DNA from: Chara braunii
Lineage: Eukaryota > Streptophyta > Charophyceae > Charales > Characeae
Length of the DNA: 46,300 nucleotides
Direction: 5' to 3'
Assembly: GCA_003427395.1 (NCBI GenBank)
Contig: BFEA01000066.1
Span: 1,600,770-1,647,069, forward strand
The first letter of the stretch is position 1. Every line of letters begins with the position of its first letter. Below, piece after piece: positions 22,943 to 33,782 of this stretch. The notes under the pieces are model-generated. The model was not told where the DNA came from, ran no database searches, and was given only the letters and a program-made list of their open reading frames with translations. The translations under genes and the position numbers were made by a program.

Positions 22943-22954
22943 GGTCGGCAGGAA
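22943..22954 (+). other. Element 1 putative plus-strand primer (PPT)
   Basis: GGTCGGCAGGAA abuts the right LTR. It is not a pure purine tract, but elements 2 and 3 have GGCCGTCAGGAG and GGACGGCGGGAG in the same place, so the position and pattern are conserved. Confidence 0.5.
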
Positions 22955-23954
22955 TGCAGTAACCCGCACTCTGCAGAGGCCGGGCTGTGTGACCACGCAC
23001 TGCCCGGCCCAGCCCAGCGTCTGGCCAGTGAGACCCAGCGCTGGACTGGGGAAATTCAAAGGTCAAAGTCAACTGTCGGGTCGCAGGTACCGTACCCAAG
23101 TCCACGAACAGATGCACACATGTGTTGTATGCAGGTACCGGGCCAAGACATCGGACCAAGGGAGAAACAGTTGCAGACCGATCCAGGCCGTCGCCGCATC
23201 AAGATCTTGACGGCACAGGACCACTGCACCGGGGCGTTGACCCCGAGTCAACGCTACTTAAGGTTGACTCCTGGCCTTGACATTCATTCGGTCGTGAGTC
23301 AAGGCTGACTCTACTTTGACGTGACGCTGGCTTGTGAGGTGCTGGCTAATTGCTAGCTGGACGCTGGCGTTCCTCAGCGGCGACACGCTGCTTGCTTGCT
23401 GGCATGGGGGCTGGCTTGCTCTTGTCTACAAGGTGCTGACGTGGCAGCGCCACGTGTCGTTGCTGACGTGGCTGCTGCCACGTAGAGTGTTGGTGACGTT
23501 GCTGTACCACGTGTTCATTCGCTGTTCAGGCTATCGTCGTCCGGAAGGAGGTCAAGGACTGTGGGGTTGAGATGACACGTACCTGCTTATTGAGATGACA
23601 TTGCTGCTCCGTTGATGAAGAGAATGCTGATGTGCTACGTGGCACCTTGAGGAACTCAGATCTGTATCTGGATTGACGCTGATTGGGGCGACTCTGATTG
23701 GCCCGAAGGAGAAGTGGGCAACTTTCTTCCACCCTCTAAGTCTTTTCTTCCCCCTCTCTCTCTCTCGTCTATGTATGTATATACTCGGATACTGGAACAG
23801 ATCTGCTTGACATTATTCATCAACAAGACTAGATTACTTGAGTTGCTTTGTCATTGAGCTATTGCACTATTGCTGCACGAGCGTTGATGCTCGTGCGTTG
23901 CTGCGAACAAAATTTGAGTGTTCAATGAGTGTTATCTTGCCTGGGTTCATTGCA
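22955..23954 (+). repeat. Element 1 right LTR
   Basis: It starts TGCAGTAACCC and ends TTCATTGCA, followed by the GATC target repeat. It has a single copy of the 77-bp segment duplicated in the left LTR and no N's, so it is the better reference copy. ACGT-core inverted repeats lie at 23439-23455 and 23466-23483, and a CACGTG near 23509. Confidence 0.93.
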
Positions 23955-24753
23955 GATCACTTCAAAATCAACAAATCCTATCCCTTCTTCCTCAAACCGC
24001 CAGTTACGTCTCTTACCTCCCACCCTTCAAACCCTACCCCTGCACCTTTGGGGGAGGAATGTTACTGTTTTCTTTTTTTTGTTGGTCGTGTGTTTCTTAT
24101 GAGTCCCCTGTCCATGAATTGCTCAAGTTGGCCGTGATCTGCTCAAACTGTGTTTTGTCAGAGGATTGTAAGGCTCATCACACTGGCACTTAGGGGAATG
24201 TATCCAGCCATTTTCACGGTCGGATCCATGTGCCCGTTTTTTCCCCCTTTTATTCTCTTTTTGGAATCTGACAATCTGGCCACGGGGCTGAGATGCCCTC
24301 ATTGAGGGCACACTCACACTACCACTTCCAAGAATGTACACAATGCAATCACGACCAAAGCTTTGTTTCCTTTTTTTTTTTAATTCTTTTCTTAGGTTCA
24401 CGGCTGCAACTTTTCTTCTTCTTTTTTGTTTTTTTTTGTTCTTTCCGTGAGAGTACCAGAAAGAAAACGGAGTGGTACCCAGGTTCGGCAAAACTTGGAG
24501 CGCAGTGACATTCAGGGTCGGCAAAAACAGGCTCGGAGGTACTGGTGGATTGAGAAAATCCATAGAAAATCAAGATACTTTGTGACCGATTCACCCCAGG
24601 ACAAATCCAATCATAAACGTATCTCCCAAGTGACCGTTTTTTACCGTTAGTGGTCCTTTTTTTTCCTTTTTCTTTTTTTCCCCACAAGATTCGGACTGCT
24701 AGTCCCTACTATGCCAGTCCCTACTGACGGCCAACTCACTCCCTCCTTCTCCT

Positions 24754-24796
<43 letters not shown>

Positions 24797-27700
24797 CTCT
24801 CAACTTCTGTTTGTTTACCTTCCACTACCTACTCCTAAGACTATCCAGAGGGGACCCCTACAAGCATAGTTTTCCTCTCTCCTTTGTCTTTTTTTTTTTT
24901 TCCCCCCCTAACACGACAAGTGTCGACTAGCTGTTGAGACTTTTTCTAGGTCATGGATCTTGATCTGGGCCTAGATCATGCATCAAGGGGCAATCCGTTA
25001 TTTCTCGGACTGGTATTATGGCACCCCCACACTCATGGGAGCCTCATTTTGCCACCGTTAATACCAAATTGTGTCCCCTTTACTCCGATTTTCCCTTGGT
25101 AGCTTATTTCTCTAATAGAGTCTCTCAAGTCTCTAATTTCTCTAGTCTGCTGGTTCGAGATATCTCGGACTGCAATCTATACCCCCCCTTTCCTCATTTC
25201 TTCCCTTCTATGCCCTCTACGACTCTCCCGCTTGCTCCCACTAGTGTTAGCACTAGTGGTGTTAATATTTTGAGTCGTAAGATCCTGATCTTCATGACGC
25301 ATCTCCCTTTGATTATTCATCCTTCATGATGCCCCCATAGTTCTCTTGGGACATCTCAAGTCCCCAACACTTGTCCCGTACTAATCCCCGACACTAGTCC
25401 CACAGATGGTTCTGCTGATCCCAGTGCCAATTTGTGATTATTTTTATTTGAACCCACGTGGTCCTCGACACCACTCCCTTCGTTGTCCCAATTTTATTTG
25501 GGTCTCCCTTGTCCCCGACAATCCCACTGTCCTCCTGTCCATGTGTCTCAAGTGTGCCAATTATTCTTGGCCACGTGATCTTGAGTCGTGGTCGCCGTTC
25601 ATGGTCGTAATTTTTGGTACTCATGCTTGAGGCTTTTTTTTCTAGTGCCTTGCGGTCGTAAGGGGTTCAATTTCTTATGGCCTTTACACTCCCTTGTAGT
25701 CCCTTACATCTCGAAGGGCAACGGTGAACCCATCCCCAAGTGCATCCGGACCCAATATTGGCTCTGGATGTACTTGAAACATATGTTTGTTTTACCTTTT
25801 GTGATTCGGTGCATCTCAGCCTACTTCCTTCTTCATTTATCTTGATTTTCTCTTTGAAAATCAAGAAAAATCAAGATATTTTCTAACCGTTTCATTCTAT
25901 GATGAAATCTGTCACAAAATGTATCTAAAACATGTGTTTTCACTTGCTCTAGGTGTCTGTTTTCGTATGTTTTTGTCCCGACTGCATCTAGATTTGATGC
26001 AATCTTGTTCAAGGCACCTATGCCTCTTTTGAGAAGGGGCAAGCTGACCATGATGTAGCGGCTTGCCCTTTTTCCATCCCCACACTCTCCTACCTCTTCC
26101 ATTCTCCTTTTAGGCCCTTTTCTCCTCACCATTGCTAACCGTTTTATTTCGGAACCCAATAAAACCTCATTTTCCAGGTTCAGCTTGGAGAATCGAAATT
26201 GAGGCTCTCCCTCTTTTCACTTTGGCTCCCAAGGGCCACTTATTTTTCAAAGTTTCTGTGTCTGGGCACTTGCTTGGATGGTACCTACTAATCTTTTCCG
26301 TACCCTCTTTGCTTGGTCCATGACCCTGGTGCTTTCTCTCATGCCGTATTCAGGTGGCCCCCTCGGTCACATGCTATGATCTCATGTGCCAGCGTCAGGG
26401 CGCTATTTTCCTTACCGTCGTTGGCCCCCTTCTTCCTGCGGTACGGAATCTGGGTATTATTTTTCTGGTGGACCTCCTCCTTTCATGTAGCATTTTGCCG
26501 CCCGCAATTCCGCGGTATATTCCTGGTCTCAAGGTTCTAGTGGTCTTCGGGCTCCTCCAGGGCAATCCTGCCTTAGTCCTTCATCCTTTCTTTCTCTCTT
26601 GCCTCCTCATTCCGAATTCCTTTGTCGTGCACATCTTAGCCATATATCATGTCTCAAGAGCCGTGACTTGGTTTGGGAACCAAAGGTCCCGACAGCGGTC
26701 AAACAACTGACGACCTACTGATGTTGGACAGACTGACAAACATGGACTGACCTCTTGACGGACTGCAGACTGACATACAAATTTTGAGAGACTGATGGAC
26801 TGATGTCAAAAGGACAGTTTGCCGGAAGAAACTCACTTGGTAAAAGTCTTCATTGGAGGGATGTCGTCGGTCAACTTTGACGGATCGCAGGGGCCTGGCT
26901 AACTCACTGTCGGTCAGCGTTCGAACTCAACCTTCGCTAATACTTCGAATCAGCCGCAGCTGATGATTCACCGGCAATTCCTGTTTGCAAATTGATGCAC
27001 CCTTTAGGGTCTGCAAAACTGGTGGTCAGCCGAGCAGGTAGGGCCTGCCAGTTGAGGGTTGACTTACCCTCATGTCGCCGGTTGACGCCCTAATTAATCA
27101 ATGTCGAAGCCAGCACATGCCAGCAGACCGCTCTTTTTCTTTGGGAACCTGTTGCGAGGGTCTACCCCTCGGCATAAGACCCTGCAGCAGGTGCGTGCCC
27201 CCCCTAAGTGACGGCAGGCCCCCTCAATGTCAATGTGCCCTGGTCTCGTCAATTTTTGCAAATCTTGCTGGGCGCCAGACAGTTGGCGCGCGCCAGTTGG
27301 CTACATCGCTTTTCCTCGTGAGAATCGGAAATATGCGTAAGCCTTCCAAGCTCTCCCTGCAACGTGGTAGAAACAAGGAGCACCACACGCTTGTGCCTGG
27401 GCCGTTGGGCGTGCCTAACCAATTCGGTCCCGGACCATTGTCTGAACGGGCCTAGGGCGCAGACACTTTGGCCGAGACCGAAGTTAATGGAAACTCGCCC
27501 TCAGAGGGCAAGCGAGAGACAATGAGCCCCGCCACTTCCCATATCGTAAAGGGTTGGGCTTTAGGGAGCTCGGTCGGGTACTTGTGTGCAGATGCGGTAG
27601 CGCTGCTGGAGCTCGCGCTCCCGGGCTGCTATGTTAGCGCACGGGCAGGTGTGTGTGAGCGTGCGGTCGTGTGAGAAGGCAGGGCGCTGCTGAGGGAAGC

Positions 27701-28324
27701 GCCATAGCCAGCCCCCACGTAGTCGGGGCTTCGTTTAGATAGCCAGTGGAGGTGGTGGTGATCTTCGTGTATGAGGGAGAAGACGTGGGTGATGAAGTCA
27801 AGGGTGTGTGAGAGAGAGAGATGGGGTTGATGATGTGAGGGCACGCATCTGGTCTTGGTGATGGTACACAAGGGTCGACATGTTCATGTACTTCGGTTCT
27901 GCTGCTGACGTTAACAGGTTGCATTGTTAATTCGTAGGCTGGTAGTAGCTGTGTGATTGTAGTCTGGGCACTGAGCGCCAAGTAGGAGGAACGGCTCTGG
28001 ATACATTTGTTGGTGGTGGCGAGAGTATGCTATCATTGACATTCGGTTCCGGTGCTATGGTTGTCCGTTGGTGATATGTCGGTGCATTTCTGCTTTCTGG
28101 ACAGCTTTGGACTTTCTGGCTTTCATTGTGATTTTGCATTCTGGATTTTTGTCATTTCGCTCTCGCTCATTTTCGTTGCACTGCTTTCTCGCCAAAGCGC
28201 ACCAATCACACAGCAACTATCATCACCGTCAATGTTGAAGATGACGAGGCACTTCCCAAACCACCAACCGCCGCCCAGATAGTTGAAGGCCAATCAATTA
28301 TTTTTGTGGATGCACCCAGTTGTA
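23955..28324. other. No recognisable gene in 4.4 kb; T-rich tracts
   Basis: The sequence is T/C-rich on the plus strand, with a poly-T run of about 40 at 24757-24796 and shorter ones at 24370-24390 and 24890-24901. At 26702-26820 ACTGA/GACTG motifs recur about eight times. A perfect 12-bp palindrome TGGCGCGCGCCA is at 27284-27295. Open frames here (for example 26354-26710 on plus, hydrophobic; 24123-24563 and 25833-26159 on minus) show no motif I recognise. Part could be intron of a minus-strand host gene, given the CNX1-type exon upstream on that strand. Confidence 0.4.
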
Positions 28325-28345
28325 GCTCTGATACCAACTGTTAAG
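28325..28345 (-). other. LTR end / primer-binding-site-like junction
   Basis: On the minus strand the sequence reads CTTAACA, then GT, then TGGTATCAGAGC (28336 down to 28325). That is a perfect 12-base match to the primer site of initiator-Met tRNA used by plant LTR elements, next to a CA-type LTR end. If real, an LTR would extend to higher coordinates from 28339 and the element body to lower ones. I could not find a second LTR or a recognisable gag, so this may be a fragment. Confidence 0.5.
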
Positions 28346-29279
28346 TGCCTGACTGAAACGAGATACGCATGGCATTCACACGTTCCCAAACACGTGCAAC
28401 GACACGCGATCTTGGAGAGCGATTCACACCACACGGGATGACAGAATACACAATCGAAGCACTCAAATACCCTGATATAGAATTGGCATTATTAAATCCA
28501 ATTCTAACTAACCCTCTCTACTCCTGCCAATCAAACACTGTTTCCCAGAATCCCAACCACATTATTAACGCCCATGAACTAATTACAACAGAGCATCATA
28601 AACTAGGGGAGACTTTTTGGTCCTCCCTCGACGTTGAGCTCTAGCCATGGCGCCACTTTAATCTCCAACGCCACACCTACTCACCTCTTGAACCCAGCAC
28701 GCCACTCTGCCTCAACCATGATGCGCACTTCAGATGACCTGCCCACTCAACAGGGTAGCATGGCTTCAAGGATGAAAAAGAACCGCAACTTGATGAAGAA
28801 GAAGATGGCTTCTACTTCAACACACTTCGAAGAAGAGTTTCGATGTCAGCGCTGCCTATCCCCAACAGCACAGGTAAGAGGCTCCTTACAGCGATCAGGG
28901 CCTGATGCCCCGCGATGTTGCATTACGAGCTAGCCAGCCCCAACTATGGAGGACAGGCTCAGCTGCATGAAGATGACGCCGCAGGCGAAGTAACGCAGCA
29001 CCGGCAGAACGTGACCTCCAGCAGCACTTCGTGAAGAAAATGAAAAAACAGGACCGGCTCCCCATCAGCCTCAAAACTTTTCTTCCCTCAGCCCTTACTC
29101 TACAGACTAGGGCCGACCTACCACTAGGGCAGAGCAAAACAGGCAGCCTACGGCCTACGTACCTACACAGAAAAGTGGCCAAGGGGTAGACAATACACGA
29201 AAACAACGGCCTACAACCTACAAAAGACAGGTTCAGGGATCAAGGCCAAAAGAGCTCCAAACTCCACACACGGTTAGGG
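28346..29279. other. No recognisable gene
   Basis: Two short plus frames, 28369-28644 (91 codons) and 28634-28933 (99 codons), have ordinary composition but no motif. CAGGTAAGA at 28870 resembles a plant 5' splice site, so a small exon is possible though unsupported. The segment 28346-28700 may be part of the LTR predicted by the adjacent primer-site-like junction. Confidence 0.3.
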
Positions 29280-29520
29280 CAGCCCCTGTTGGCATAGGTC
29301 CAGGGATCAAGCCCCGGAAGAACAGGACTGTGAAAAGTTAGAAAAAGCACCTAACTACTTAGTTTACAGCCCGCTAACACCTGCGATTCATTGCATTCTT
29401 ACCACCCCAGCCCCTGTTGGCATAGGTCCAGGGATCAAACCCCGACGGACACAAAACTATGAAAAGTTAGAAAAAGCACCTAACTACTTAGTTTACAGCC
29501 CGCTAACACGTGCAATTCAT
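29280..29520. repeat. 128-bp tandem duplication
   Basis: CAGCCCCTGTTGGCATAGGT begins both copies (29280 and 29408). Both also carry CCAGGGATCAA, a long AGTTAGAAAAAGCACC block and CAGCCCGCTAACAC. Copies are about 90% identical; the second is slightly shorter. Confidence 0.9.
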
Positions 29521-29626
29521 ACCCCCCCGGGGAGCGAGGACCCCGAGCCAGGTCACTGGGTCTCGGTGAAAAGATCCGAGTAGGAGCGTCCACTGTGTCT
29601 GAGAGGTTGCCCTTTTCTGTTCGGCC

Positions 29627-30225
29627 TCATAGGATCGCACAACTGAATTCACAGACTTGGCATTCCTTCCGCATAAACCATTGATCCTCAAAATAAGATT
29701 GGACGCAGAACTTCACAAGATGTTCACAATCGGGGCCTGTGCCCCAGTGGTCGTCTATGCTCTCGACTTCATACCCCTTTCTTCCAAGAATAGGAGGTCC
29801 AAACTGCGGTGGCCTGTCTGGAAATGCATCAGCAGGACGGAAAGGCACCAGCTTTGAAGCATGGAAGACTGGATAGGTTTTGATGTGAGAGAGTGATGCT
29901 TGTTAGCCTGTTCGATCCTCTTTTGGGCCTGGAACATATTACTTCCAGCTTTTTCTAGGTCTTGTTCACAACTCTTGGTAAACTCTGCACTCCCAGGGGG
30001 GGTAGTTTAGGCTTAGACTTGTCAATCAAATCATCCAGAGGTTGTCTGGGGTCTCTGGCAAAGTGGAGATTATAGGGTGTAAAGCCTGTAGTGCTTTTGA
30101 ACAAAAGTATTATACATCAGTTGTGCCCTGGACAGATGTTTGTCCCAGTCCTGCTGGTAAGGTGTAATCACAGGATGCAGAAGCTGAAACAGGACTTGGT
30201 TCATCACTTCAGTCTTTCCAGGTGA
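29627..30225 (-). pseudogene. Integrase C-terminus and chromodomain, another gypsy lineage
   Basis: Minus-strand pieces in order are: TEVMNQVLFQLL and YQQDWDKHLSRAQLMYNT (end of integrase core), YNLHFARDPRQPLDDLID, QAQKRIEQANKH, then YPVFHASKLVPF and a chromodomain-like end (YEVESIDDHWG, HLVKF, SYFEDQWF). The frame changes at least three times and a segment between ANKH and TYPVFHASKL is missing. The layout is that of a chromovirus integrase, but the sequence differs strongly from elements 1-3, so it is a separate lineage. A 71-bp spaced duplicate of GTGTAATCACAGGAT is present at 30162 and 30233. The 5' rest of this element is not seen. Confidence 0.75.
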
Positions 30226-31055
30226 AACAGGTCAGGTGTAATCACAGGATACAGAAGCTGAAACAGTTCTAGCTGCCTCATTGAAAGTCCAAAACATCCT
30301 TCTTTTTTTTACACCACGCCGTCGGGCCGCTGCGTCCAAAAGTTTCCTGACTTCAAGTTGGGCCTTTCGAGTGGGCCTCACTCCACTACTCACGAAATGC
30401 AAGGAAGAAAACAAAAAGACGGTGTATCTTCCCATGTTCCAGCGGGAGATTCATTTCATTTTCAACACATTATGAGTAGTGGATCGAGGCACATTGCCTC
30501 CTGCCCCATTCCATTCCCTGTTCCCAATACTCCCCGGAGTCTCCGCCCATCGTTCACGTCCCCACTCGTCGTCCTCCTCGCCACCCGTAATTGCCCATCC
30601 TCCATAGCTTCCATGGCCGGCATCGCAGGTGTGACCCAGCAGGAGGGCTTTGCAGTTGTCATCGGCAGCCGCAGCAGGCATCAGGACTCGGGAGACGAGC
30701 ACGGCCGGTTACGGGTGGGAGCATACAATTGTGGGTGGGTACGGGTGGGTACGGGAAAAGAAAACCTGGGCTGCGTAGGGTATGGGTGGTTAACAAACAG
30801 TTTGGGTTCAGGTGGCCATGGGTGGTTTTGAAAAAACAATGTACATGGGCAGGTATGGACAGTTACAGTCTGAAGAGGTTCAGCTAGGGCAGGTATGGGT
30901 ACACGTCCTTTTCCTTTGGAGGAGGTAGAGATGGGTAAAGGTCCGGTAGGCTAGGTATACAGTGGGTATGGGTGATTGGTTTTCAAAGAGGGTGCGGTGA
31001 GGTTGGGTACAGGTATTCCTAAAAATCCCGGTTGCCAACTCTCAGATGCACATAC
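30226..31055. other. Probable intron of minus-strand gene; G-rich repeats
   Basis: No coding sequence is recognised. From about 30713 to 31010 GGTATGGGT/GGGTACGGGT motifs recur on the plus strand. The right border at 31055 is the GTATGT splice donor of the adjacent CNX1-type exon (minus strand), so this sequence should be intron if that gene is intact. Confidence 0.45.
30733..30755 (+). other. Potential G-quadruplex
   Basis: Five GGG runs lie within 23 bases, separated by loops of 1 or 3 bases. This meets the standard pattern for a stable parallel quadruplex on the plus strand (C-rich on the strand transcribed as a minus-strand gene). Confidence 0.6.
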
Positions 31056-31186
31056 CACAGGTCTAATGTCTTGCCCTTTCTGTGCACCGACCACAATCTG
31101 GACACAATGCTCTCCATTGCCTACACTCGACACTGGAAGTGTGTTCTCCACCTGCACAACCGCATCAGCGCCCTCTGGGACAGGAC
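31056..31186 (-). CDS. CNX1: Exon of molybdenum cofactor biosynthesis gene (CNX1 / gephyrin, MoeA domain)
   Basis: A 131-base minus-strand exon encodes 43 codons after two bases that complete a Gly codon. It reads PVPEGADAVVQVENT near the start and GQDIRPV at the end. MoeA, plant CNX1 and animal gephyrin carry the same block (G-PIP-GADAVVQVEDT and KPGQDIRP-G), in the E domain that inserts molybdate into molybdopterin. The exon is bounded by a pyrimidine-rich acceptor (TTTCCTCTACAG, ending 31187) and a GTATGT donor starting at 31055, as expected for a live split gene. There are no stops or frameshifts, unlike the retroelement genes here. I could not find the neighbouring exons in the window; they may lie beyond long introns, or this may be an isolated copied exon. 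Confidence 0.8.
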
Positions 31187-32205
31187 CTGTAGAGGAAAGT
31201 TGGCACACAATAGAACTGATTTAACAATAGAAACATTCCAATTCTTCCTCACAAACTGCATTCCTAGGAAGCTTGAGAACAAGAGGCAAATAAACACAGT
31301 GACACTCAAATCCTTAGAAATTAGAACCGTATCTGTTAGGCAGACGCATGATACACTGATAAAATTAACAGCGAGATGGATGGATAAATGCCACCACTTT
31401 AACCGTTGTGTCAAAAGACACAGGACAGAAACAGGCATGTGTTGTCCCACCAATTCTCATTGGCCCTGCGTAACTATTCCATGGTAGAATGCACCGTTTG
31501 AGAATCCGAAAAGCACTCCAAAGACCACACACATAAATGATGTCTAACTCCTGGCAGAAATGCATTCACATCTAAAAACAGAGAATGGATTCCACCAACT
31601 CCCATAACAGTTACCTGGAGACTAGCAGAGACTACAAATTTACCAAGCAGCAAGAGACTCCAAGCAGAACAAGCATATATGAGTAAAATTGAAAGCAGAA
31701 TTACAAAGCCAAGAGCACACCGAAATAAGAAATACGGACACTGAAGTCTCTTGATAAAGAAAGCCCAGTTTATCACCTCCAATCACCAATACAACCACAA
31801 TGTAGCAGCTCCACTATGATATGGCCACATATACTTCTCTACTGTTCTCTCTCTACACCCAACCTACTTCTCTCCCTAACGATGCTGTACAGTCTGACAA
31901 CCTTGCCCACCGCCAGGTATGTCCGCCTGCTCCCACCACTGTCCTTCTTCCCTGATCACCCCAGCCCCAGCGCCACCCTTCTTCCACCTAAGTGTCGCTG
32001 TGGCTGCCGCTGAGCAGAGAAGCTATGCTGTGACTGTTACTCACCCTTTTCTTTAAGGAGCGCTGGCCTGGCCATGTGCACTCTCCACAGTGCTCGCACT
32101 GGCAGCCAGTGCCTCCAAATGTGTGGAACGCTGCAGTCCTTTTTTCTCTAGTTTACTGGAAGCCACAGCTGTCTGACTGAGACTGGGCTCTTCCCAGACC
32201 GAGAA
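31187..32205. other. Probable intron or intergenic, no recognisable exon
   Basis: On the minus strand this lies upstream of the CNX1-type exon and is T-rich there (31200-31780), as plant introns are. The preceding exon, expected to encode the PASxKDGYAV region, was looked for and not seen. Plus and minus open frames (31032-31487, 31121-31453) overlap the exon in wrong frames and have no motif. Confidence 0.45.
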
Positions 32206-32286
32206 CCTTCAGACGGAGTGCCAGGGCCCCAGCCTTCAGACGGAGTGCCAGGGCCCCAGCCTTCAGACGGAGTGCCAGGGCCCCAG
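32206..32286. repeat. 27-bp tandem repeat, 3 perfect copies
   Basis: Three identical units start at 32206, 32233 and 32260 (CCTTCAGACGGAGTGCC plus AGGGCCCCAG). Perfect identity suggests recent expansion. The unit is divisible by three and gives a 9-residue GTPSEGWGP repeat on the minus strand, with no sign of a gene. The 300 bases up to 32593 hold nothing recognisable. Confidence 0.9.
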
Positions 32287-32593
32287 CCTCTGCAAATAAC
32301 CTGGACGATGGGTCTACCAGTTAGTTGGAGAGGCTGCACCAAGCCTTCTTTCCAACCGTCTGCCGCCAGCTTCTCTTAGGGCTGGCAGACCACTACTGCT
32401 GTGGCCTTCTCTTAATGGCCGGGGCTAATTTTTCTGGGTGGCCGCCGGTGGAGGTCTGCCAAGGCCTGAAGCCCCACAACAAAGCCGAAAATTCTATACC
32501 GTATGACACTGACATAATGTTAGCACAAGAAATTCATACCAGACTCTGATAAGCCACAAAATTCAAAATTGTACCTACCCATCCATACCCCTT

Positions 32594-33546
32594 GAAACGG
32601 TTTCCAACTTTCCACCTTTGCAGTAGCACATGCAGGTCCCAGGGCTCGATCCCTAGACCTGCCCTGAACCCGTGTACAGTACACTTTGCCCCACCAATGT
32701 TTGAACCCGTTACCAGCCTCTAAGTTGTCTGTATAAGGTTGTAGTAGATTTGAGGGATAAGTCGGATTCGAGCTACTTACCTGTAGGATAGAAGCCGTAG
32801 CCTGTGTTGGTAGCAGCTGCTGTAGGTCCGAAGGGTCAAAATTAGTCGAAGCTGCTACAGTACCGAAAGGGTAAGTAGAAGGTCTAGAGCTTTCTAGGAC
32901 TGCCCCTTCGAGAGTCTCAGAAGCAGTCCATAGGCAAGTGGGCAAGTGGGTAGACTTACCAAGTCTAGTCAGCGGTACCAGTCCCAGTCGCACCTTGTCC
33001 AGTCAGCAAGTACCATGTGGGACTGTGTGCACCATGGGCCCGGTGGAAGGAGGCAGACCAGCGAGCAACAGAAGTATAAATCAAGAAGCAGTGTCCAGCC
33101 ATTCATTCATTCAGACTGTGAGCCGTGCGGAAGCACTGCCAGAGCGACTTGTGCAAGGAGGTCTGCGAGTGCCCGAGGAAGAAGAGGGCTGAAGAGAGAC
33201 GAAGCGGTCATAGCCGCCAGTAAGTGTTAGAGGTAGAGTGCAGCCATAGCTGCTAGAGGTTAGAGGTAGTGTACAGCGTGTGTATGACTGAGTGTGCAGT
33301 GAGTTATATGTGTGTGTGGGATATCCAGGGAGATCCAGAGTTGCGTGCGTACGAACAGTGCCGAGGGAACAGCGTGCAAGAGTGATGTGTAAGCGCGCAG
33401 GCGCCATAGCCAATTTGAAGCGAGTTTGTATGTGAACTGTGTTCCCGGCCTTAATATCTCTGAGCTCGTGTGCACGCCTGGCGCCAGTGTGGATTGCCAT
33501 CTGTTTACATGCATGCGGAATCGGGAAGAAGACGAGGCTGATTGCA
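32594..33546 (+). repeat. Element 2 left LTR
   Basis: It starts TGAAACGGTTTCC and ends GATTGCA just before the primer site. Bases 32594 to about 33205 match 40265-40854 at roughly 90% by eye. A TATA-like AGTATAAAT lies at 33070, followed by a CATTCATTCATTCAGACTG stretch shared with the right copy, a likely start region. The 3' third holds copies of the octamer GCCATAGC. Confidence 0.88.
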
Positions 33547-33547
33547 T

Positions 33548-33559
33548 TGGTATCTGAGC
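33548..33559 (+). other. Element 2 primer-binding site
   Basis: TGGTATCTGAGC lies one base after the LTR end. It differs at one base from the TGGTATCAGAGC site complementary to initiator tRNA-Met, and at a different effective base set from element 1. Confidence 0.8.
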
Positions 33560-33622
33560 TGGTTCCCGCTATTCCACCCGCCATCGTCGTCACGAAGAGG
33601 AAGGAGCCACCATAGCTGCGCC

Positions 33623-33782
33623 NNNNNNNNNNNNNNNNNNNNNNNNNNNNNNNNNNNNNNNNNNNNNNNNNNNNNNNNNNNNNNNNNNNNNNNNNNNNNN
33701 NNNNNNNNNNNNNNNNNNNNNNNNNNNNNNNNNNNNNNNNNNNNNNNNNNNNNNNNNNNNNNNNNNNNNNNNNNNNNNNNNN

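Larger units (their letters stand above)
15251..23954 (+). mobile_element. Element 1: Ty3/gypsy chromovirus-type LTR retrotransposon
   Basis: This is an 8.7-kb element with two LTRs that begin TGCA and end TTGCA. GATC precedes the left LTR (15247-15250) and follows the right LTR (23955-23958). That is a 4-bp target duplication, or AGATC of 5 bp if the terminal A is assigned to the target. Domain order is gag, protease, RT, RNase H, integrase, chromodomain, which is the Ty3/gypsy order. The LTRs differ at roughly 3% of positions by eye apart from N's and one duplicated segment, so insertion was fairly recent. Stops, frameshifts and an RT deletion make it non-autonomous as written; some lesions could be draft-sequence errors. 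Confidence 0.93.

Noticed and set aside
26354-26710. Hydrophobic 118-codon plus frame as a membrane protein
   Set aside because: Hydrophobicity follows from T/C-rich sequence; no start context, family motif or partner exon.
31032-31487. 151-codon plus-strand frame
   Set aside because: It overlaps the CNX1-type exon on the opposite strand and has no motif. The minus-strand exon has far stronger support.
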